Positions 22,697 to 34,109 of a DNA stretch of 64,000 nt are shown piece by piece (position 1 is the first letter of the stretch; every line of letters begins with the position of its first letter). The notes beneath the pieces are model-generated. The model saw only the letters and a list, made by a program, of their open reading frames with translations, ran no database searches and was not told the DNA's origin. The position numbers and the translations under genes were made by a program. The stretch is from Ovis canadensis. Lineage: Eukaryota; Chordata; Mammalia; Artiodactyla; Bovidae. The stretch is from NCBI RefSeq assembly GCF_042477335.2, contig NC_091247.1, forward strand, positions 10,398,501-10,462,500, in the 5' to 3' direction.

Positions 22697-23095
22697 GCAG
22701 TGATAATAGTAAATATTTGTATAGTGCTTCCCATGGGCCAGGTGCTGCTATACACACATTCAGTTCAGTTCAGTCCAGTCACTCAGTCGTGTCCGACTCT
22801 TTGCAACCCCACAAACTGCAGCACGCCAGGCCTCCCTGCCCATCACCAACTCCTGGAGTTCACCCAAACCCATGCCCATTGAGTCAGTGATGCCATCCAA
22901 CCATCTCATCCTCTGTCGTTCCCTCCTCCTCCTGCCCTCAATGTTTCTTTTAGTCCTCACAACAATCCTATGAGATAGGCACCAAAATTGTTCCCGTTTG
23001 TAGATGAGGAAGTGAAGGCACAGACATTGTTAATTTCCCTAGGTCCCACAGTTGCTGAGTCCACATTTGAACCCAGGCAGTCTAGTCTGATGCTG
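22697..23095 (-). repeat. MIR relic interrupted by a BovB 3' end
   Basis: Left part 22697-22758 (GGGCCAGGTGCTGC). Right part from about 22943 (GTCCTCACAACAATCCTATG, TTTGAACCCAGGCAGTCTAG). Together they make one antisense MIR. Confidence 0.82.
22759..22942 (-). mobile_element. BovB 3' end, antisense, nested in MIR
   Basis: Runs from the reversed ACTGA-type tail (TTCAGTTCAGTTCAGTCCAG) to about CTCCTCCTGCCCTCAATG, about 184 bp. Confidence 0.92.
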
Positions 23096-23198
23096 TTAGT
23101 CTCTTATATGTACCTTTTCTTAACTTCGCGAGTTCCCTCCATTCCCCCGACTGCAAAGATTAGTTATCCTCTCCCTGCTTCTGCCGTGGCCTATGCAT

Positions 23199-23328
23199 TG
23201 TTGTTCAGTGACTAAGTGGTGTTGAGTCTTTGCGACTGCATGGACTGCAGCACAAACAGGCTTTCAGTACTTCACTATCTCCTGGAGTTTGCTCAAACTC
23301 ATGTCCACCAAGTCGATGATGCTGTGCA
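23199..23328 (-). mobile_element. BovB 3' end fragment, antisense
   Basis: TTGTTGTTCAGTGACTAAGT to AACTCATGTCCACCAAGTCG. More diverged than most copies here. Confidence 0.78.
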
Positions 23329-23597
23329 TGGCCTGATGTTCATCTGCAGTTCATAGGGCAGATCTGGAGCATATTTTATTTTAAACAGTCTTGATCAAGA
23401 AGCCAGCATGATAGACTGTTTAATTGCCAGCTCCCTCTCACGCCTGTTCTTAAGGTGACTTAATTGGAAGTCATCACTTCTGTTATCTTGATCTTAGTCA
23501 TTTCTATGAAGCCTATTTCGAGTATCCAGTTTCATTTAGATATCGTTCCTTTGTGTTTCTGTGATACTTTGTTATATAGAATCCTCTAGCATTACTC

Positions 23598-23745
23598 TCA
23601 TCCTTTATTGTGACCATTTATTGCTTGACTGTAAGCCTCTTGGGGATAGGGACTTTGTTTTACTACTTTATGCTCCTAATTTCCCAGCATGTAGTAGGTA
23701 TTCACTCTTGCTGAATTTCTTGAGTGAACAGGTAAATTTGACCCA
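23598..23745 (+). repeat. L2 LINE 3' terminus
   Basis: GACTGTAAGCCTCTTGGGGA...CAGCATGTAGTAGGTATTCA is the conserved L2 3' end. Confidence 0.68.
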
Positions 23746-23834
23746 TATATAGATGAGTGAGAGAAGAGGATTAGTAGTGTGATGAAATGGACTTAAACTG
23801 GAAATTCAGGGCAGCATACAATAGCTATTCAGAG

Positions 23835-23970
23835 CAAGGATTGTGAAGCCAGGCGACCTAGGTTTTATCTTGACTCTCCTCTCACTAGTTATGGGACCTT
23901 GGGCAAGTCTGTGCCTCAGTTTACTGATGTTTAAAACAAATAGTAATGGAATCCACCTCTAATAGTTTTG
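23835..23970 (+). repeat. MIR SINE relic
   Basis: CTAGTTATGGGACCTTGGGC followed by CTGTGCCTCAGTTTACTGAT is the sense MIR core. Confidence 0.83.
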
Positions 23971-24216
23971 TCAGTGATATATGTGCTTGCTAGATAAGCA
24001 GCCTTCTAGAGTCCAGAGAATTACTTTACTTAAACTGTATTTTGTGAAACACTCGCACCTTAGCTGTGTAATAGTGAAGCCAGGCCTGCCGTTGTCCTCA
24101 TGCTTGATCCTTCTGAGGAAGGTGGGGGTTTTTTTGTTTTTTGTTTTGAAAGGTAATCTAGAAGGATATAAAAAATACTGGCCAAATTAGTACAGTTTTA
24201 TTAATAGTAGTAATTG

Positions 24217-24536
24217 TTGTTGTTCAGTCTCTCAGTTGTGGGTCCGAGTTTTTGTGACCCCATGGACTGCAGCATATCAGGCCTCCCTGTCCTTCACCAG
24301 CTCCCGGAACTTGCCTAGACTCATGTCCATTGAGTTGGTGATGCCATCTAACCATCTCATCCTCTGTCGTTTCCTTCTCCTGCCCTCAGTCTTTCCCAGC
24401 ATCAGGGTCTTTTCTAATGAGTCAGCTCTTCGCATCAGGTGACCAAACTGTTGGAGCTTCAGCTTCAGCATCAGTCCTTCCAATGAATGTTCAGGGTTGA
24501 TTTCCTTTAGGATTGACTGGTTTGATCTCCTACCAA
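24217..24536 (-). mobile_element. BovB 3' end, antisense
   Basis: Reversed 3' tail through CAGCATCAGGGTCTTTTCTA to GATTGACTGGTTTGATCTCC, about 320 bp. Confidence 0.92.
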
Positions 24537-25679
24537 TGGTAGGAGATAATGGTAAACAGTTACCATTTATTGAATTTTACCATTCAGATAAAAGTACAAA
24601 GCACCCTTCAGAGTCACAGAAAAATATTCTGGGGATTATCTGTTAGTATATTTTATGCTGTCCTTTGTTTATTAGGAGTTGAGTAAATGAATTTAATAGG
24701 TGACAGCTTATTTTCCCTCCAGACAAATGTAGCTGAAACAGGAAAAGTCAATAATTTTGCATTTTGGATTTGAATAGAGTAAGTACTTGTAAGTATCCCT
24801 ATGAGGTGGATAAATAGAACATAGATTATGGACATTTCACTGGTGAGGGAAGAGAGGCAGAGATGCCTGACTCACTTGAAGTCAATCCATAACTAGTCCT
24901 GGGGCAGGCAGTAACCTGGAATTCTAGGTGTGTTTACTAACGTGAACTCTTGTAGTTCTAGGAACCAGTTTCCATACATAGTAACATTTAAAAAAAAGAT
25001 AGTGCTTACTCAAATTAGTCAGTTTGGTTTACCTTTGAGAGGGTTTGCTGCCAAAACGTTGATGCTATTAAAATATTTATCGAAAAAGGAATTCCTTGTA
25101 CCTCTATCCTTAGAGTCTGAACCATGGCCCAGCAGTGAGGGAAAACAGCACAAAGCAAAAGCACACGAAGCATTTTCCCTGAACTTGAGGTGAGCTCCCA
25201 GGTACACCCTCCTCCTCTGCTTCATTTGTAACTGGAATAGAACTTGAGAGCTGAAAAGGCCGTTTGTACTGTTCAGCCTCCCCACTGAACAGATGCAAAA
25301 AACAGACTAATGGGTGAAACTGGCTGAAAGAGTTTTAAAGAAATAACTTGTCCAAGGCCATGTAATTAGGTCCCTGGTAATTAGGGAATTGGAATTCAGG
25401 TTTCCTGAGTAATGCTTACAATAAACTATGTTGCTTCCCTCAATTGATGATGTGGTTAACCTGAGAGCCAGGTAAGTGGAAACATAACGATTGGATTCTA
25501 CTTGGTTAAGCAAACTGCAAATATTGAGGAGACAATAAAAGGAAAATAAATCCTAGACTGTAGCAGGAGGCCTATCTACTGAACCAGCACCATGGATAAG
25601 GGGCCTTTTTTTTTTTTTTTTTTAAATCATGGTGCAACCCTTTGGGAACAAGAAAGATTTGTTTGTTTATTCCACACTG

Positions 25680-25806
25680 AGTCCTTACTGGGTGCCAGCC
25701 ACGTTCTACTAGAAACTGGCAGCGCAGTGATGAATAAGACAGTCAGTGTGCCTAAGGAGCTGAGAGTTGAGAAGAGAAAACCAACATGTAGACAGGTTAT
25801 GATTAT
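25680..25806 (-). repeat. L2 3' relic, split by a CHR SINE
   Basis: CTTACTGGGTGCCAGCCACG and CAGTGATGAATAAGACAGTC are typical of the reversed L2 3' end. Confidence 0.58.
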
Positions 25807-25808
25807 TC

Positions 25809-26100
25809 TTTTCTAATGCATTGGCCGTGGTGGGTCTTCGTTGCTGCACTCGGGCCTTCTCTAGTCGTAAGCGGAGGCTGCTCCGCATTGCAGTGTGCAG
25901 GGCTTCTCGCTGTGGGGGCTTTGCGTGGCGCAGAGCACAGGCTCTGGGCGTGGGGGCTTCAGTAGCTGCAGCAGTGGCTGCGGCCCGTGGGCTTAGTTGC
26001 TCCGTGGCATGTGGGGTCTCCTTGGGCAGGGGAGCGAACCAGTGTCCCTCGCATTGCAAGGTGGATTCTTAACCACTGGGCCACAAGGGAAGCCCCAACA
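25809..26100 (-). mobile_element. CHR-type tRNA-Glu SINE, antisense, with target-site duplication
   Basis: The CHR body with GTGGGGGCTTTGCGTGGC-type sequence ends in the reversed head AACCACTGGGCCACAAGGGA. ATGATTATT at 25799-25807 recurs at 26102-26110. It is GC-rich compared with its host, so several spurious open frames cross it. Confidence 0.87.
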
Positions 26101-26149
26101 GATGATTATTTTTTTAAGAAATGTGATTGGTTCATTTGTTCATTCGTTC

Positions 26150-26740
26150 GTTCATTATCCCTTAACATAGCAGCCAGAGAGATGTTTTTAGACCGTGAGC
26201 TAGATCATATCACTGCTCACAGTCTTCTGGTGATTCTCCATTTTAATTTGATTAAGAACAGAGTTCATAGAATTGCCTGCAAGGCTCTACTTAGTTTGCC
26301 CAACTCTTCAGACTTTGTCTTCTCCTACTTGCTTGCTCCCTTGCTGGACTAGTTGATACTTCTTAAACAATGCCAGACACACTCACCCTGCTTGGCAGCA
26401 CGCTTCCCTCAGAAATCCACATGCCTTGTTCTCTTATCTCCTTCAGGAGTTAACTCAAATGTCACCTTCTCTGTGAAGCCTTCCTTGACTACTTTATTTA
26501 CGGTTGCAACCGTGGCTCCATCCACCTGGCAGGCCCTGGCTCTCTTCTCTGCGCATCTTTTCTCTGTAGCACATCTCACTTACTGTGTAATTTCTCTATT
26601 TTGTTTGTCGCCTTCATTAGAATGTGAACTCCATGAGGGCAGGACTTTGTCTGCTTTGGTTTCTGCTGTACTCTGCATCTAGAACGTGCCTGACACTCAG
26701 GAGGCATTCAGTAAATATTTGTTGAATGAATAAATTCAAT
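26150..26740 (+). repeat. L2 LINE 3' region
   Basis: A long L2 tract: GATCATATCACTGCTCACAG, AAGGCTCTACTTAGTTTGCC, AACTCCATGAGGGCAGGACT and finally AGTAAATATTTGTTGAATGA in sense order. Confidence 0.83.
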
Positions 26741-26769
26741 GAACAGCATCTACAACTAACAGGCAGTGT

Positions 26770-26960
26770 GCTGGGTTAATTATTTGGTAGAAGCAGTGAC
26801 GAAGTGTAGTGCAGTGGGACCATGTGGGAGGAGCTAACCTGGTCTGTGGGATTCATTAGGGAGGTTTCCTTGGAGAACTGACCATTGAACTGGATTTAAA
26901 AGAATGAGTAGGAGGAGGGCAGGTGAAGAAGTATAGGCGGTCTTCAGATCAAGTTATAAG
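26770..26960 (-). repeat. L2 relic
   Basis: GAGGTTTCCTTGGAGAACTG...ATTGAACTGGATTTAAAAGA resembles the reversed L2 3' UTR. Confidence 0.5.
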
Positions 26961-27204
26961 TTTGGAGGAATGCAGTTTATCTTTCTTGGAGTAATTCGAG
27001 CTTTGGTCCTCCTTGGGGTAGGATAAAATTTCAGAAACCAGAAACTAGGAGCTGTACTTCATTCTGTACCTTTAAAGGTTTGAGCATAGATTTTAGTAGC
27101 AAAATATGTATACATATTAATCTTGGTATTACTGAAACCATTCTGAGGGGGTTAGGGATTACTACAGATTTAGTGGCTTCAAACAACATGTCACTGTAAA
27201 CCTT

Positions 27205-27415
27205 CTCAACCTCAGCATTATGAATGTTGACATTTGGGAAGCTGTAAACTTTGTTGAGGGTACTGTCCTGGGCATTGTGTGATGTTTAGCAGCATACTTG
27301 GCATCTACCTACCAGATGCTAATAGCACTCATCCCCAGTGTGACAACCAGAAACGTCCCTAGATGTTTGCTCTGAGGAGCAAAATTGCCTTCCAGTTGAG
27401 AACCACCACGTTAGA
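27205..27415. repeat. MER20-like hAT-Charlie relic
   Basis: CTTCTCAACCTCAGCATTAT, then GGATGTTTAGCAGC-like, GTGTGACAACCAGAAACGTC and finally CAGTTGAGAACCACCACG. Inverted ends TTCTCAACC / GGTTGAGAAC-type and about 210 bp length fit MER20. Confidence 0.68.
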
Positions 27416-27609
27416 ACCACTGCAGTACAGTTGGTGAGAGTCCAGGGATTTCTATCTTCAGTAACTACAAGTGATTGAGGGAGAGAGATTTATACCTTAA
27501 TAGAGTAACCACATTTCTGAATCTAGAATTGAATCAGAGACTTCCTTAAACATGATATTCACATAACTAACTGTATTGAAGGTAGAAATAAAGTGTTTTC
27601 GAAACAGTT

Positions 27610-27850
27610 TGGACCCTGGAGATTGGAGAAGGGTTCACACAAGATGAAATATTTGAGTTGGACTTAGAAGAAAGTTTGTATTGGAAGATAAGGGCACATC
27701 TCACACAAAGGAAGTATCATTACCGAAGGCAGGACTGTGTTCAGAATAGTCCTGGGAGTTGCATACTAGGAAGAAAGGGCAGATGAATGAAACTGGGTTG
27801 TAAAGAGCCTTAAATGTTGTATGTGAAGGTAAAGGGGTTTAGGACGTTTT
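27610..27850 (-). repeat. L2 relic
   Basis: GAGTTGGACTTAGAAGAAAG, GGGTTGTAAAGAGCCTTAAA fit the reversed L2 3' UTR; strongly diverged. Confidence 0.5.
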
Positions 27851-27864
27851 CCTGCTCTCTATAT

Positions 27865-28470
27865 TAATATTTTCATTTCTGTTGTTGCATAACAAATTAC
27901 CACAAACTTAGGAGCTTAAAACAACTCAAATTTATTGTCTCTCAGTGTGTCAGGAGTCAAGGCTTCAGCTGGGTTTCCTCATTTTTCCTTTTCCTTTTTC
28001 TCTTTTTTTTCTTGGTCATACCAGGCAGATTTCAGTTCCCTGATGAGGGATTGAACCTGGGTCCCCAGCAGTAGAATCATGGAGTCCTAACCTGTGGACC
28101 ACCAGGGAGTTCCCTCATCTGGGGTTTCTGCTGAGGATCTCAAAGGGATGAAATTAACTTGTCAGTGAATTCCAGCATAAGGTCCCCATTTCCTTATTAT
28201 CCTTGGCTGGGACCACTCTCAGCTCCTAGAGGTTGCTCTCAGATTCTTGCCTTGCCTATTTCCATAATGTGGCTGTTTGCTTTTTCAATGCTGACAGGGA
28301 AATCTCCAAATTCAAATCTCTCTCTTCAGTTGCTTAGTGTGAAGTCTTAGTTAACAGAAAGTAGTCAAGGGAATGACGCTTCCATCACCTGTGTGGTACT
28401 TTGTTGGCTGGAAGCAAGTCAGGTTCCACCCAGACTCAAGGGGAGGGAATAACACAAAGGCCTGGATATC
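27865..28470. repeat. Ancient interspersed repeat, family not assigned, split by a SINE
   Basis: GCATAACAAATTACCACAAA...TTAAAACAACTCAAATTTAT is a widespread ancient mammalian repeat opening. The body resumes after the SINE (28117 on) up to the GGCTGGAAGCAAGTCAGGTT region. I cannot name the family safely. Confidence 0.55.
27988..28116 (-). mobile_element. Short tRNA-Glu SINE, antisense
   Basis: T-rich start, TTTCAGTTCCCTGATGAGGG, reversed head ending GGACCACCAGGGAGTTCCCT. Confidence 0.83.
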
Positions 28471-28539
28471 AAGAGAAGAATTTCTGGAGCCATCTTATAA
28501 TTTTGACTGCCAGATGCAGTTTCAGCTCCATGAAAGCAG

Positions 28540-28640
28540 TGGTCAAGTCTTCAAATTTTTTTGCTCAGCGTTGTATTTCTGATGCCTGGCATATAGTAAG
28601 TGCTTAATAAACATTTGTTGAATGAATGACATCAATGAAT
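28540..28640 (+). repeat. L2 3' terminus
   Basis: GATGCCTGGCATATAGTAAG, TGCTTAATAAACATTTGTTG and AATGAATG tail units. Confidence 0.7.
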
Positions 28641-28887
28641 GAATATTTGGTAGTGGTTGAATGTTACTTATGGTTTCAGCTTTTATATTGGTAATTTCAT
28701 ATTGAGAAGCAGTCTAGTTTCTTTGGCATTATTCATTTCTTTTGGTAAAATTGTAAATAATTTTTACCTGGAATCTTTTTTTTTCTTAAATCTGGAATCT
28801 TAAAACCTAAAATTGTTTATTATCACAAGTGTCAATCTAATCTCTTATCTCAGAGAGACAACGCTCATTGGAAAAATAATTTAGGGC

Positions 28888-29165
28888 TGCTGCTGCTGCT
28901 GCTAAGTCGCTTCAGTCATGTCCGACTCTGTGTGACTCCATAGATGGCAGCTCACCAGGCTCCCTCGTCCCTGGGATTCTGCAGGGAAGAACACTGGAGT
29001 GGGTTGCTATTTCCTTCTCCAATGCATGAAAGTGAAAAGTGAAAGTGAAATCGCTCAGTCATGTCCAACTTTTCATGACCCCATGGACTGCAGCCTACCA
29101 GGCTCCTCCATCCATGGGATTCTCCAGGCAAGAGTACTGGAGTGGGGTGCCATCGCCTTCTCCTA
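28888..29165 (-). mobile_element. Bov-A2 SINE, antisense
   Basis: Starts with a reversed tail (CTG)5 at about 28888-28902, then two reversed monomers joined by GAAAGTGAAAAGTGAAAGTG. Confidence 0.93.
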
Positions 29166-29169
29166 TCTA

Positions 29170-30410
29170 CAATTTCACTTCCTGTTCTGCAAGTTCAAAT
29201 CTATAGTTAAGTCTCTCTGATACATTTTAATTATTTTACTGTTCAATTCCATAATTTCTTTCAATTATTTTTTTATAATTTCTACCTTTTTACTGATATT
29301 CTACATTGCACCAAACTAGCAGATTTCTTGTAACAGCCGGAAACGTTGGCAGCTTTGGAGTTTTGGAGGTGGTGGGTGGGTACGTTGTCTGAAGTTTCAC
29401 AACTATTGCTAATAATAATTTCAAATAATTAATAAACAGATTTCAAAAACACTTTGGAAATACTGATTGTTTTATAATAGCTTTATTATAATAGAAATTT
29501 TTGTCTAATTTGTGCTTAGAACTTCATGTATAGATTAGTGTTATTATTAATTACAGCTGTTCTTCATACTTGTCATAGGAAACATTTTGAGCAAAATTTA
29601 GATCTTGAATTACCCGTTGATAAAGGACCATTTTATCTTCAGACAATCCGATATTTCTGACACCAGAGTCTGTGTTCAAAATAAGGTGTTGAGAATCTCA
29701 ATATGTGCCAGTTGGTCCTAGAAGCTATAAAGTAAGCATGGTACGTCTTCCAGGACTATCTGTTTTAGTGATTACATTCAAAGGTAAAATATTTTTTTCT
29801 CTGAAGACATACAGGTGCAGTATATTATAGGCTAGAATGCAAAATATGAATGAACTCTAAAAATAAATTTCTTACAGCATGTTGCTTTAGGTGGCTCCCT
29901 CTAGGTTCTCTCTTATGTTGATTTATGGTTACTCTCCTCTGCCCTTCAGGTGTATCCGTGGACAAGTTTGAGAGGCACGGTACTGTACCAGGCTCCTTTT
30001 ACCTGGATCTTGGCAGATGGTAAGGTTCAGAGACATTTCAGGTGGATGTTAGTGGTACAAGGAAAGAAAAATCCAGGGTCAGGGTCCCTTCGTCCACAGG
30101 AGATACTTGATAGGAGAGGAGATCTGGTGTCCTGGTAGGTTGGTGAGGGCCTCACTGTTCCCAAATGACCTCAGGCACTCACGGTGGGGGTGGTATCAGA
30201 GTAGCTGGGATGACTGACAGCTGAGCCTCTCTGCATTTGGTCTTTTATCCTGAACCTCTTGTGATTCACATGGTCCAAAGAGGGCTGCAGCAGAAACTGC
30301 AGAGTCTCCTAAGACCGAGATTCAGAAATCCCACGTTACTTTGACTACATTCTGTTCGTCAAAGCAAATGACAAGTGAACTTATTGACAGAAGGAGCTTA
30401 AAATACTCAA
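29170..30410. other. Intronic AT-rich unique sequence
   Basis: No young repeats and no exon-like frame with splice sites. The open frame at 29950-30138 has no recognisable similarity and no splice support. Confidence 0.45.
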
Positions 30411-30414
30411 AAAT

Positions 30415-30597
30415 CTACCATGTGACCTTGGGCAAGTTGCCTAATGCCTTTAAGCCTTAATTTTTTTTTTTTAATAATCTATGAAATGAGGATAATATTA
30501 ATACTTACCTCCTGGGGTGGTAGTAAGGATGAACTATGTGATTACATGAAAAGTACAAGTGAGAGTAAGAAGCTCAGTAATTGTCACCTATTACTGT
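30415..30597 (+). repeat. MIR SINE relic
   Basis: CATGTGACCTTGGGCAAGTT, then AATGAGGATAATATTAATAC, then CTCCTGGGGTGGTAGTAAGG: sense MIR core and 3' part. Confidence 0.82.
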
Positions 30598-30604
30598 TCT
30601 CCTT

Positions 30605-30860
30605 ATGTTTTTTGCCTAATAAAAGCCTTAAATCCCACCTTCGTCCTTCCTGAAGCCTTCTGTAACTTTCTTGTCTCTTGGAAAACATACTGTCTTGATG
30701 TCTCATTTGCTGATTAGCATATTGCCTTATGTTACTGTTACGTGTGTGCACAGCATGGCTCAGCTGCTGAAGTTTGTAAGCCTCTGGAGGGTGCAGGTCA
30801 GTGTTCATATCATTTTTTATATGAGTCCCAGTGCCTAGTTCCCAGTGATGTTTAGTGAAT
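30605..30860 (+). repeat. L2 relic
   Basis: CCTTCTGTAACTTTC..., TTTGTAAGCCTCTGGAGGGT and GTCCCAGTGCCTAGTTCCCA follow the L2 3' order. Confidence 0.55.
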
Positions 30861-30959
30861 GAATACCATATTATTCAGAAGAAGATACAAGCATTTCTTT
30901 TCTGTTGTTGTAATTTAGTAAGTACTTTTAGTCAGAGTGTAGATATAAAAATGTGAAGG

Positions 30960-32330
30960 GAAAAATTAAACTCTCCAGTTGTCAGGTCTCACTATTTACT
31001 GTTTAATTAGGCATATTCACATGGGGGAAGATTTTTAATCTCCTGAGGGGGGAAAAGGGTCAATTTTGTTCTTTAAAAAACGTAAGTGAAGATTTAATTT
31101 AGATTTAAATTGGAGAGAGTTGGAAAAAGATTTAAAATCAATAAAGTGCATTTGTTTTAATGGTCATTTCACTTATTTTCGAATTTCAAGACTTATGAAT
31201 TCTGAACTTTAACGAGATTAAAGAATTTTGAAATCTTAGTAAAAAATAGGGTCTGTCAGGTTTTATAAATGGAAAACTTTGTGCCTAATAAAAAGCCTTT
31301 GTTTTTCTAACTTGTGATCATTTCTGGTTGTGGAAAGTATATGTGAGTGCCTGTAGACCGTTTCTAAGGAATCTTGTGTAGGAATTAGGTTCAGCTTGCC
31401 TAATGCTAATAGCATGAAGTCGGGGTACAGTGTGGAAAGGTAAAAAAAAAATCTCGCGTCTGCTGTTACATGTTGTTAACTCCCTCAGCAGACGTTAAAT
31501 CATTTCAAGTACAATAATAGTGTGGGAGGTAAATTAACTAACCATTAACAATCTTATAAATACACAATTAACATGCCAACATTTATATGACACATTGATG
31601 GGGCAGCAGTAATTTTTGATTGGGAGTTTGCAGACCTTCAAGAAGCCTCAGGCTGTTGCTCATTCAGACAAGTTTTCACAGATTGCAGGTGAGGGGGTTG
31701 TGAAGTCTGTCTGGCAGAGAGAAGTGAATGTGCGGTGTTTTGAAAGTTCAGGAACAGGAATTTCCCTTCAACCATTGGCTGGATGTGAGCATTTTAAGTC
31801 ACATTGCTATTTCAGGTCCTTAGTCAGTGAAGAAGTATAAGGGGGACTCATTTGCTTTTGGTGGGGTTATTTAAAGAGACAGAGAATATTTTATGTGTGG
31901 ATTTTGTAGCTGAAGTTGCTTGAATTTCTGGGGATTTTCTAAAAGATAGTAACACCTAACTGGGGATTTAAAGTAGAACCCTTCTCTGTGTTTTCAGGTC
32001 AACAAGTAGATGATCTCTGGAGTTCATTTCATGTGTAAAATGTTAGGATTTTTAGTTTTGAACGGTCATTACGTGTGCTCTGTACAAATCATGGTGGCAT
32101 TACTGGAGGGAAGGCTAAGGGTCCAGTCTACTGCCTAACACATTCACTGTCTTACATCTGTCATGAGGACCCATGAGAGAAACTTCTCTCAGGCCCTGAA
32201 CTCAACAACAGGACTTTTAAAAGTCACGTTTATTGTAGCTGTTGTAGTTTTTGTTCCGCTGTTTTGAGAGGCCACAGGGTGGTTTAAATCCCAAGCTCTT
32301 GGATTTGATTCTTGGTTCTTTGGTGATTAG
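30960..32330. other. Intronic AT-rich unique sequence
   Basis: Repeat-free to my eye, with several ATTAAC/TTAATTA-type stretches (for example 31528-31575). The open frame at 31616-31840 has no similarity I know. Possible conserved non-coding DNA. Confidence 0.35.
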
Positions 32331-32339
32331 GTTATTTCA

Positions 32340-32744
32340 TGTAGCATAACGTCCTCAGAATTCCCCTGTGTTTTAACGTGTCTTAGAGTATTTAAGGCTG
32401 AGTACCTGTCCATTGTATGTGTGTACCACCTTTTGTCCATCCATTCTCTACCATGTGTTTTAAATTACTGTGTAGTCTTCTGTTGTAGGGATGTGTCATG
32501 GCATATACACTGTTAAAGGATGTTTAGGTTACTTTCAGATTTTCAGTATTACAGTCTTGAGATAAGTATTTTTGCAGTTGCTTCCTTAGAGCAAATCCTA
32601 GAAGCAGTGTTGTCCAAAGGGTACTCCTGTTTTACACTTTGATAGATACTACTGACCTACCCCTTAAAAAGCCTCAGTTTTCATTCCTTTTGATAGTACA
32701 TGCAAGTGCCCATTTCTCTGAACTCCTGGCAGCGTTTGTTTTTT
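32340..32744 (-). repeat. Probable old L1 3' end, antisense, interrupted by a CHR SINE
   Basis: CCATTGTATGTGTGTACCAC and TTTGTCCATCCATTCT echo the reversed L1 ORF2 end; heavily diverged. Similar AT-rich sequence continues after 33136. Confidence 0.45.
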
Positions 32745-33135
32745 TAATTAATTTAGTTTTTATTTGTGGCTGTGCTGGATCTTCATTGCTTTTCTCTAGT
32801 TGCAGCGAATCCAGGGGCTACTCTTCACTGCAGTGCACGAGCTTCTTGTTGCAGTGCCTTCTCCGGTTGCGGAGCATGGGCTCTGGGCGCATGGGCTTCA
32901 GTAGCAGTTGTTGCAGCTCATGGGTTTAGCAGTTGCCCCAGAGGGGTTCTAGGGTGCATGGGCTTTAGTAATTGTGCTCATGGGCCCTAAAGCTTCAGTA
33001 GTCATCACTTGTGGGCTCTAGTACACAGGCTTAGTTGTCCCACAGTGTGTGACATCTTCCCAGACCAGGGATTGAACCTGTGTCCCTTGTGTTGGCAGGC
33101 GATTCCTGTCCATTGTACCACCAGGAAGTCCCAAC
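32745..33135 (-). mobile_element. CHR-type SINE, antisense, unusually long (about 390 bp)
   Basis: Body with GTTGCGGAGCATGGGCTCTG and the reversed head GGGATTGAACCTGTGTCCC...ACCAGGAAGTCCC. The middle contains repeated CATGGGCTTTAGTA-like / CTCATGGG units that add about 90 bases over a normal CHR copy. Confidence 0.8.
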
Positions 33136-33459
33136 GTTTGGTTTTAAAGGTCTTTAATCTCTGCACAACTGATCCAAGAAAAAAACTTGCTTTTCTGGAA
33201 TACCTTTGTCTTACAATTCAAATCGACCTTCAAATGATAATTTGCCACTCTTCAGATGATTTAAAACATATTCTTTTGGTTCTGGAAAGTATTTTTGTAA
33301 TAATTTGATAGTGTCCCAAGGTGACACTTTTGAAGGTACATTGTAGAGACCTTCTCATGCCTGTATTAATTTTTTTAAAGCAGTTCTTTCTTTATAATCA
33401 TACACATGACATGCTCATATATAATTTATCTCTGAAACAAAATTACGTAGTCCTTGAAA

Positions 33460-33660
33460 GTCAGACAGCAACATTTATTGAATTCCTGTTGTGTGTAAAC
33501 TGCTTTGTTGCCAGAAAGGATATGGTATTATGGCCCCTGACCTTATAGAACTTTCAGTCTAAATCCTCAAGTACATGTCAAAGGTGGTAGAAAGCATGCT
33601 TTTCGGGATAGTTCAGAGTTCCCTGTCAGAACTGGCACTGAATAAATATTTGTTGAATGA
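33460..33660 (-). repeat. L2/MIR-type relic
   Basis: ACATTTATTGAATTCCTGTT, then GGCCCCTGACCTTATAGAAC: a reversed L2 3' end, diverged. GCACTGAATAAATATTTGTT near 33640 belongs to a second piece in sense. Confidence 0.52.
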
Positions 33661-33905
33661 TACATATAGATTCCTCATTGTAGGAAACCATAGTGTATAC
33701 TAGTAGAGAAGATATCTGCTCATAATAGGGTGTTTTGGGGGCCTCTGTTCTGTTAGGATAGTTAGGGAGTTGGTATGTGCCTTCAGAAGTGTTTGCCCAT
33801 AACTTCTCCAGAAGAGGTGATGGGACAGATTCATCTTCCTGAGAAAGGTCCTGTTGAAGATACGCCAGTGTACTTTTGCTGCTTTGTGCTTGGGCTTTTT
33901 GGTGC

Positions 33906-34107
33906 CAGTACACGCGCATGCTCAGTTGTGTCTGACTCTTTGCAACACCATGGACTGTGGGCCTCCAGGCTCTAGGCAAGAATACTAGAATAGGTTGCCA
34001 TTTCCTACTCTGGGGGATCTTCTCAACCCAGGGGTTGAACCTACATCTCCTGTGACTCGTGCATCGGCAGGAGGATTCTTTACCACTGGGCCACCTGGGA
34101 AGCCCTT
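33906..34107 (-). mobile_element. Bov-tA SINE, antisense
   Basis: GCTCAGTTGTGTCTGACTCT to GGGCCACCTGGGAAGCCC. A small direct duplication (GTGACTCGTG) lies in the tRNA-like part. Confidence 0.9.
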
Positions 34108-34109
34108 TT

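Noticed and set aside
26353..26682. 109-codon + strand frame rich in Ser/Leu
   Set aside because: Falls wholly inside the L2 3' region.
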